The position numbers were made by a program, and so were the translations under genes. 64,000 nt of DNA, from positions 12,520,221 through 12,584,220 of the forward strand of contig OZ023181.1 of assembly GCA_963995505.1 (NCBI GenBank), written 5' to 3'. This DNA is from Hypericum androsaemum (Eukaryota > Streptophyta > Magnoliopsida > Malpighiales > Hypericaceae). Within the stretch, counting starts at the first letter, position 1. The number at the start of each line of letters is the position of its first letter. Below, piece after piece: positions 57,488 to 64,000 of the stretch. The notes under the pieces were generated by a model that was not told the origin of the DNA, did not search any database, and saw nothing but the letters and a program-made list of their open reading frames with translations.

Positions 57488-59261
57488 CCACCCTGAGGAG
57501 GAATGAGCTGTATGCAAACCTTGCCAAGTGCACATTTTGGCAAGAAGAACTTCTGTTCTTAGGATTTATCGTTGGAAAGGAAGGTGTACGAGCTGATCAA
57601 GCAAAGGTGGAAGCAATTCAAGCCTGGCCTCAGCCAAAAAGTGTCTCGCAAGTAAGAAGTTTCCTTGGCTTGGCTTCATTTTATAGGCGTTTCATACGTG
57701 GGTTTAGTGTGATCGCTGCCCCTATTACATCATTGCTTAAGAAGGGAGTGCCTTTTGAATGGAGTGAAGAAGTAGACAAAGCTTTTGCTACCTTGAAAGA
57801 ACAATTAAGCTCCGCACCAGTTTTGGCTCTTCCTGATTTTGGCAAGCTATTTGAAGTAGAAGTGGATGCTTCCGGAGTTGGCATAGGCGCTGTTCTTAGT
57901 CAAGAGAAGAGGCCTATTGCTTATTTCAGCGAAAAACTCAGCGAGCACAGGCAGACTTGGAGCACCTATGAAAAGGAGTTCTACGCTGTGTTTAGAGCAT
58001 TGAAAACATGGGAGCACTACCTGGTGGGCAAGGAGTTTGTTTTGTACACGGATCATCGTGCTTTGAAGTTTCTGAATGATCAAACACGATTGGCAAGCCA
58101 TATGCATGCGAGGTGGTCAACTTATTTGCAACGATTTCCTTTCAAGATTGCGCACAAGAGTGGCAAGACCAACCTGGTTGCTGATGCACTAAGTAGGAGG
58201 GTCTTATTGCTCACGGAACTTAAGAGTGAGATCACGGCTTTTGAGAGCCTTCGTGAGCTCTATGAAGAAGATGAGGACTTTGGTGCAATCTGGAAGTCGT
58301 GCAAGGGAGGGAAGGGCGTGCGAGACTACCACATGCATGATGGGTATCTTATGAAGGGAAATCAGTTGTGTGTGCCAAAGACTTCATTGAGAGAACATTT
58401 AGTGTGGGCGTTGCACGGAGGAGGGCTGTCCGCACATTTGGGGCGTGATAAAACACTTGCTGCTTTGTCTTCACGTTTCTATTGGCCTAGAATCAGCAAG
58501 GACGTGGAGAGGATGGTTAGACACTGTCGTGTGTGTCAAGAAACCAAGGGGCAAGTACAAAACACCGGGCTGTACACCCCTCTCCCGATTCCGAAGCAAG
58601 TGTGGGAGGACTTGAGCATGGATTTCGTGCTTGGCTTGCCTCGCACCCCGCGTGGCTTTGACTCTATTTTTGTTGTGGTAGACAGGTTGTCAAAGATGTC
58701 CCATTTCATACCATGCCGCAAGACATCAGATGCCACGGGAGTTGCAAGACTATTCTTTAAAGAGATAGTTCGCCTACACGGAGTTCCTCGCACCATCACA
58801 TCTGATCGTGACACGAAGTTCCTCTCTAGCTTTTGGCAAACATTGTGGCGAATGTTTGATGCGACTTTGCAATTCAGCACCACGGCACACCCTCAGACTG
58901 ATGGGCAAACGGAGGCCACAAATCGCACACTCGGAAGCATGCTACGAAGCCTATGTCACGAGAAGAAAAGGCAATGGGATCTTGCAATCCCTATTGCTGA
59001 GTTTGCATACAACGGAGCAGTGCACCGTTCTACAGGAGAGTCACCTTTCTCATTGGTGTATATTAAGGTTCCTAATCACCTTGTTGATGTTTCTAGCATT
59101 CGCAAGCCAACAGGAGCAAATGCAACCGCGGTGACATTCGCTGAGCATGCACATGATGTGTTGGAGGCTGTTAAGAAGAGGTTGGCTATGACTTATGCCA
59201 AGGAGAAGGCCAAAGTGGATGCTCACCGAAGAGTGCAACTTTTCCAACCTGGAGAAGAGGT
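57488..59261 (+). pseudogene. pol: RT(C-terminal)-RNase H-integrase of D, cut by O
   Basis: Resumes the RT of D directly after C ([17 protein letters not shown]). RNase H ([21 protein letters not shown]) and integrase follow, with HHCC, D ([10 protein letters not shown]), D (TSDRDTKF) and E ([13 protein letters not shown]). It is then severed at FQPGEEV by the 5' LTR of O. The frame continues by chance into the LTR-encoded tail of O (DVSKPTDAP...) to 59487. That fused C-terminus is an insertion artefact, not a native D domain. Confidence 0.92.
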
Positions 59262-60066
59262 TGATGTGAGCAAGCCTACGGATGCACCAACTATCAAGCT
59301 TGTAGACTCGAAGCAAGTTCAAGTTCCAATTGGGCCAATGACAAGAGCAAGAGCTAGGAAGTTGCAATCTGATTTCAATGGACTAATGCATGAAGTTTGG
59401 GCTCAAGCAAGTTCGTGGAGGACCAAGGACGTCCAAGAAACCCAAGGGAGGCCCATGCACGTTTTGGAGGCTGAATGGGAAGCTTGACATGCACGAAAAC
59501 TTCTAGATGCATGCGCACATGGAGAATCAAGAAGAATCAGCCTATTTAGGCCGTGCATCTAATTGTTTTGGACGTGCAACTAGTAGCTATTCTATTAGAT
59601 ATTATTTGCTTATATTATTCCTTGTTTAGTTGCATAAGTTCGGCCAGAATCTCCTTAGAATAGGAAAGAGAGTTTTGGCCAGCCTTTGAATTCCTTTTAA
59701 GGAGTTAGCTTGTTTAGGAATATTTTGGTACTTTGGGAGCCTATATAAAGAGGACTCCTAGCAATAAAACGTACACACACAATTCGGAAATACTTAGCAT
59801 TGGCTAGTTGAGAGTTTGATACTCGTTTGTTCTTGCTTAGGCTGGTGAGTCGTCTTGGCTAGAATTTATCCTTCACTTATCAAGCGGATATTCCATCCCC
59901 GCTTGTGGCGTGATACGACCTTAGGTCAAGGTTCAGAAGCCCTTGCAGCGGGTTGAGGTACAAATTCGTGCCTTAGTTCGTGTAAGTTCTTGTGAGTTGT
60001 GATCTGTTCCATTCTAAAGTAACAAACGGTCCGAGTTGTGAATCTTTTCCGCGGAGATTCATATCA
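59262..60066 (+). repeat. 5' LTR of O
   Basis: An 805-bp A-family LTR of the N/M subtype with CCTATATAAAG and AATAAA. It includes the LTR-encoded frame to 59487 ([14 protein letters not shown]). Confidence 0.94.
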
Positions 60067-60752
60067 GTTGGTATCAGAGCTTAGCTTGTTACTTTAGTTC
60101 ATTATCCTTGTTATTTTTGTTCTTGTTGGTTTGTTTTGTTGCTTGTCATTTTTTTGTTCTTGTTGGTTCGTTTTGTTGCTTGTCATTTTTTTTGTTCTTG
60201 TTGGTTCGTTTTCTCTCCTCGCTGTTTGAGAGAAAAGAGAGGAAAACAAACGAGTGAAGCAAGAAAAGAAAGAAAAGAAAAGAAAGAAAAAAAAAAGAAA
60301 AGAAAAGAAAAGAAAAGAAAAGAAAAGAAAAGAAAAAAAGGAAAGAAAAGAAAAAGAAAAAGGAAGCCGCAAGCTAAAGAGGAAGCAAGCTAAATTGGAA
60401 GTCTCAAGCTAAAGAGGAAGCAAATCCGAGGGAAGCTAGCAAACTAAGGAGGCGCAACAGCTGATCAAGAAAGGAGACGAGCAAGACTAAAAGAAAGACC
60501 AAAGAGGAACTTTAACATTCTGTTTGTTAAAGCGTGAAGCTCAAGCAAGGCCGTTCTAGCCTTAGTAAGAACATACAAGTATCACGAGAGGAAAAAGGCA
60601 AGAGTGTGCGAGTACCTTAGAGAGAAAAGCCAAATATTTGAGTGCAAACACGAGTGAACTTGAGTGCACCTTATATTGAGAGTATACACGTAAGGGAGTG
60701 AGCTTGTGAGGCCATATTTTTTTCTTACTAACCAATTTTTCTTGCAGCAAAC
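60067..60752 (+). other. 5' leader of O
   Basis: The primer site is at 60069-60080. The purine microsatellite (60260-60364) is the longest of the copies. A ~45-bp GTTTTGTTGCTTGTCATTTT-type segment is repeated near 60130-60190. TACTAAC (60726-60732) and TTGCAG (ending 60747) precede the gag ATG. Confidence 0.8.
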
Positions 60753-63700
60753 ATGTCGCATGAAGGTCAAAATATGGGAAACATAGACCTTAAGTTATTA
60801 GTGGATGCCTTGGCCGGGAAGCTTGAGCAGATGGTGCAAGCTCAGATGGAGCCTTTGCAACTACGCGTGGATGCCGTGGAGAATTCTCGTGACAACCCCC
60901 AAACGCGAGGCGAACTCCAAAGGCGTAGGAGAGGAGTACCTATTGGAGAATCGAGCGGAGCTGATTCTGAGTCGGAAGAAGGCGTAGGCTCTACAAGGAG
61001 TCTTAGGAGAGCAAGAACAAACCGTCCACCTAGGGAGGCAAGGCTAAGGAGAGACGACAACATAGGAAGTATCAAACTGAAGATACCTTCCTTTGCTGGT
61101 CGTTCTGACCCGGAGGCATACTTAGAGTGGGAGAAGAAGATTGAGTTCGTGTTTGATTGCCACAATAGCTCCGAAGAAAAGAAGGTAAAACTTGCCATCA
61201 CCGAATTCACTGATTATGCTATAACTTGGTGGGATCAACTTGTGACAAGCAGGAGGAGAAATAGAGAACGCCCAATAGCTACTTGGGAAGACATGAAAGT
61301 GGTGATGAGGAAGAGATTTGTTCCAAGTCATTACTATAGAGAGCTGTATAAAAAGTTACAAGGAATGAGGCAAGGAAATTTGAGTGTGGAGGAGTATTTC
61401 AAACAGATGGAGATGGCCATGATAAGAGCTGATATAGAAGAAGATAGAGAAGTTACAATGGCAAGGTTCTTGAATGGACTCAATCCTGAAATTCAAGACA
61501 AAGTTGAGTTGCAACACTATGTGGAGTTGGAGGACATGGTGCATATGGCAACGAAAATTGAGAAGCAACTCAAGAGAGGAGAAGGGAGAACAAGAGCTAC
61601 ATCGAATTCTACTTGGAAGCCAAACTACCAAAAGAAGTTTGACATGCCACAAGCAGCCAAAGTAGAGCATAAATCCGAGAGTTCTCAAGCTAATTCTCAA
61701 AGGAAAGTGGAAGTCACTCCAGCTAGGAGCCGTGACATCAAGTGCTTTAAGCGTCAAGGAAGAGGGCACATCTCAAGTCAATGCCCTAACAAGCAAGCAA
61801 TGGTGATCAAGGAAAGTGGAGAGATTGAAACTGAAGAAGAGGATTCGGAGCATGAGAGCATGCCTTCTTTGGAGGACGTATCCGAGGAAGAGTACCAAGC
61901 TGCTGAGAGGCTTACTCTTGTTTCTAGAAGAGCATTGAATGTGCAAGTGAAAGAAGAAAATGATGTGGCTCAAAGAGAAAATATTTTTCACACAAGGTGC
62001 TATGTCAAAGACAAGGTGTGTAGTGTCATCATAGATGGAGGAAGTTGTGCTAATGTTGCAAGCACTACTATGGTGGAGAAGTTAGGGTTACTCACGGGAA
62101 TACACCCTAAGCCTTACAAACTACAATGGCTGAATGATAGTGGAGAAGTACGAGTGATGAAGCAAGTATTGGTAGCATTCCGCATTGGCAACTATGAGGA
62201 TGAAGTGTTGTGTGATGTTGTACCAATGCAAGCTGGTCACCTATTGTTAGGAAGGCCGTGGCAGTTTGATAGGAAAGTGCATCATGATGGCTACACCAAC
62301 AAGTATTCATTTATACTTAAGAAGAGAGTAATCACCTTGGCACCCTTGTCACCATCACAAGTTTGTGAAGATCAACGTCAGTTGCAAAAAGAAAGTGATG
62401 AGCAAAGAGAGCGTGACAAGAAGAAAAAGAATGAGAGGAGAGAAGAAGCCGAAAAAAAGATAAGAAAAACGGCCAATGGAGAGGAAAAGATTGAGAAAAC
62501 AAAAGAAGCCGGAAAAACAGAAATTAAAATGGCCAAAGAGAGAAAAACCGAGAGTTGGAAAAAGAATTACTATGTGGGAACAAGTGATATTAAGCAAGCA
62601 TGCTTTGAAAAGAAGCCTATGATCTTACTTCGGTATAGAGAGGCGCTTTTAAACACTAACGAGCTTGAACCACATGTACCTAGTGCGGTTGTGTCTCTTT
62701 TGCAGGATTACAAGGATGTCTTTCCCGACGAGCTACCACCTGGTTTGCCACCTATTCGTGGGATTGAACATCAAATAGACTTTGTCCCGGGAGCTGCCAT
62801 ACCTAACCGTCCCGCATATAGAAGCAATCCTGAAGAGACAAAGGAGCTTGAGAAGCAAGTCAACGAGCTATTGGCGAAAGGGTACGTGAGAGAGAGCATG
62901 AGTCCATGTGCTGTTCCAGTCCAACTTGTGCCCAAGAAGGATAAAACATGGAGAATGTGTGTTGATTGCCGAGCAGTCAACAACATAACGGTAAAATATC
63001 GTCACCCTATCCCTCGTTTAGATGACATGTTAGATGAGTTGCATGGTTCTTGCATGTTTTCTAAGATTGATTTGAAGAGTGGTTATCATCAAATTAGGAT
63101 GAAAGAAGGAGATGAGTGGAAGACTACTTTTAAAACTAAGTATGGGTTGTATGAGTGGATGGTCATGCCATTTGGTTTGTCCAACGCACCTAGCACGTTT
63201 ATGCGACTCATGAATCATGTTCTACGTCCATTCATTGGTAAATTTGTAGTTGTTTACTTTAATGATATACTCATTAATAGCAAGAGCATGGAGGATCATC
63301 TAGAACATTTGAAATCTGTCTTAGATGCACTTAGAGAAGAACAATTGTTTGCTAACTTGAAGAAGTGCACCTTTTGTACGGATAAGCTTGTATTCTTGGG
63401 TTTTGTTGTTGGAGCTAACGGAATACAGGTTGATGAAGAAAAGATCCGAGCTATCCGTGAATGGCCAAGCCCTACAAGTGTTGCTAATGTTAGGAGCTTT
63501 CATGGACTAGCTAGTTTTTATAGGAGATTTGTGAAGGACTTTAGTAGCATAGCCGCACCCATAACTGAAGTCATCAAGAAGAACGTGGGCTTTACTTGGG
63601 GAGAAGCTCAAGAGAAGGCTTTCCAACTACTGAAAGGGAAGTTGACTAATGCACCCTTGTTAGCTTTACCTAATTTCTCTAAGACTTTTGAAATAGAGTG

Positions 63701-64000
63701 TGATGCTTCTGGTGTAGGAATTGGAGCTGTCCTTATGCAAGAAGGAAGACCTATTGCCTACTTTAGTGAGAAACTAAGTGGTGCAACCTTGAATTACCTG
63801 ACCTATGACAAGGAGTTGTACGCACTAGTTCGAGCATTGGAGACATGGCAGCATTACTTGTGGCCAAAGGAGTTTGTGATTCACACTGATCATGAGTCAC
63901 TCAAGCACTTAAAGGGGCAACACAAGCTGAACAAGAGGCATGCACGATGGGTGGAATTCATTGAGACATTTCCTTATGTCATTCGCTACAAGCAAGGTAA
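60753..64000 (+). CDS. gag-pol: Gag-PR-RT-RNase H polyprotein of O (partial, active-site mutations)
   Basis: The frame is open from the ATG at 60753 to the window edge, 1082 codons, collinear with F. Two key sites are altered. The zinc knuckle reads [14 protein letters not shown], with the second cysteine replaced by arginine. The RT catalytic box near 63257 reads YFNDILINS for YFDDILIYS, replacing an essential aspartate by asparagine. Other differences include EWKTTFKT for EWKTAFKT and NYLTYD for NYPTYD. The copy is open but almost certainly cannot reverse transcribe with its own RT. Confidence 0.93.
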   Translation, partial: MSHEGQNMGNIDLKLLVDALAGKLEQMVQAQMEPLQLRVDAVENSRDNPQTRGELQRRRRGVPIGESSGADSESEEGVGSTRSLRRARTNRPPREARLRRDDNIGSIKLKIPSFAGRSDPEAYLEWEKKIEFVFDCHNSSEEKKVKLAITEFTDYAITWWDQLVTSRRRNRERPIATWEDMKVVMRKRFVPSHYYRELYKKLQGMRQGNLSVEEYFKQMEMAMIRADIEEDREVTMARFLNGLNPEIQDKVELQHYVELEDMVHMATKIEKQLKRGEGRTRATSNSTWKPNYQKKFDMPQAAKVEHKSESSQANSQRKVEVTPARSRDIKCFKRQGRGHISSQCPNKQAMVIKESGEIETEEEDSEHESMPSLEDVSEEEYQAAERLTLVSRRALNVQVKEENDVAQRENIFHTRCYVKDKVCSVIIDGGSCANVASTTMVEKLGLLTGIHPKPYKLQWLNDSGEVRVMKQVLVAFRIGNYEDEVLCDVVPMQAGHLLLGRPWQFDRKVHHDGYTNKYSFILKKRVITLAPLSPSQVCEDQRQLQKESDEQRERDKKKKNERREEAEKKIRKTANGEEKIEKTKEAGKTEIKMAKERKTESWKKNYYVGTSDIKQACFEKKPMILLRYREALLNTNELEPHVPSAVVSLLQDYKDVFPDELPPGLPPIRGIEHQIDFVPGAAIPNRPAYRSNPEETKELEKQVNELLAKGYVRESMSPCAVPVQLVPKKDKTWRMCVDCRAVNNITVKYRHPIPRLDDMLDELHGSCMFSKIDLKSGYHQIRMKEGDEWKTTFKTKYGLYEWMVMPFGLSNAPSTFMRLMNHVLRPFIGKFVVVYFNDILINSKSMEDHLEHLKSVLDALREEQLFANLKKCTFCTDKLVFLGFVVGANGIQVDEEKIRAIREWPSPTSVANVRSFHGLASFYRRFVKDFSSIAAPITEVIKKNVGFTWGEAQEKAFQLLKGKLTNAPLLALPNFSKTFEIECDASGVGIGAVLMQEGRPIAYFSEKLSGATLNYLTYDKELYALVRALETWQHYLWPKEFVIHTDHESLKHLKGQHKLNKRHARWVEFIETFPYVIRYKQG

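Larger units (their letters stand above)
49516..59261 (+). mobile_element. Element D (MADP-family Ty3/gypsy), split by C and truncated by O
   Basis: The element has a 5' LTR, primer site, gag-PR and RT start up to 52634, then RT remainder, RNase H and integrase at 57488-59261. C is inserted between them. O inserts at 59262 inside integrase, so the D 3' end and LTR are beyond the window. The 5' edge abuts satellite. Confidence 0.9.
59262..64000 (+). mobile_element. Element O (A family), 5' part to the window edge
   Basis: The 5' LTR is 59262-60066 (805 bp), inserted in the integrase of D (candidate TSD GAGGT at 59257-59261; the partner is outside the window). Primer site, leader and polyprotein follow. 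It is collinear with F with no net indel over the 3.2 kb visible. Confidence 0.93.

Noticed and set aside
57607..59487. Integrase apparently fused to a novel [14 protein letters not shown] domain.
   Set aside because: The tail is the 5' LTR of O, inserted in D integrase. The in-frame continuation is chance. The LTR ends, primer site and leader of O follow directly.
1..64000. Host protein genes, tRNA or rRNA genes.
   Set aside because: No ORF outside transposon or viral families has gene-like features except the unrecognised ORF in K. All tRNA-like matches are 12-nt primer sites.

Overview
This window looks like repeat-dense, probably pericentromeric heterochromatin of a flowering plant, most likely a eudicot. 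I found no host gene, rRNA, tRNA or CRISPR. The reasons for this reading are nested Ty3/gypsy LTR retrotransposons primed by initiator-tRNA-Met (TGGTATCAGAGC), a plant pararetrovirus (Caulimoviridae) fragment, and a 10-bp satellite. Species and lineage names are inference, because no database search was possible.

Layout. The oldest layer appears to be an array of a degenerate ~10-bp unit (about TTGCCTTTTC). It is now split into four blocks: 6576-9085, 22929-23356, 40871-44632 and 49441-49515. Elements were inserted into it and then into each other. (1) A1, a minus-strand gypsy copy (gag 1-991, 5' LTR 5771-6575), is itself hit by B (1111-5280). B is a complete element whose single open frame lacks reverse transcriptase and most of RNase H. 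(2) 9086-22928 is a minus-strand composite: L (3' LTR and integrase) joined to M (gag to RNase H plus 5' LTR). The M 5' LTR is split by N (15338-22126) and abuts an LTR remnant P. (3) K (23357-40870, TSD GGAAG) carries an unrecognised acidic ORF in place of gag-pol. That ORF is split by the intact element F (24529-31376), and intact element H (32097-38904) sits at its 3' end. A foreign LTR (J) and an integrase remnant follow. (4) 44632-49440 is a degraded pararetrovirus copy on the minus strand with movement/coat coding, leader, promoter region and polyprotein tail. Its RT region is missing and its protease piece is inverted. (5) D (49516-59261, plus strand) is split in RT by C (52635-57482, minus) and cut in integrase by O (59262 to beyond the window).

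The A family (A1, M, N, F, H, O) has ~805-bp LTRs and a Gag-PR-RT-RH-INT polyprotein of 1595 codons in F and H. The last ~75 codons lie inside the 3' LTR and contain [15 protein letters not shown] and H look structurally autonomous. N has a 1-bp frameshift, M is recombined, and O is open to the window edge but carries YFND in place of the RT catalytic YFDD. The MADP family (B, C, D) has 483-509-bp LTRs. B and C share nearly the same leader and gag but have unrelated LTRs, which points to template switching.

Most notable are the RT-less but intact B, the unrecognised ORF of K that ends in a pol-like tail, a TACTAAC...CAG splice-acceptor-like signal just before every A-family gag start, the helically phased satellite that hosts most outer insertions, and the rearranged viral copy inside that satellite.
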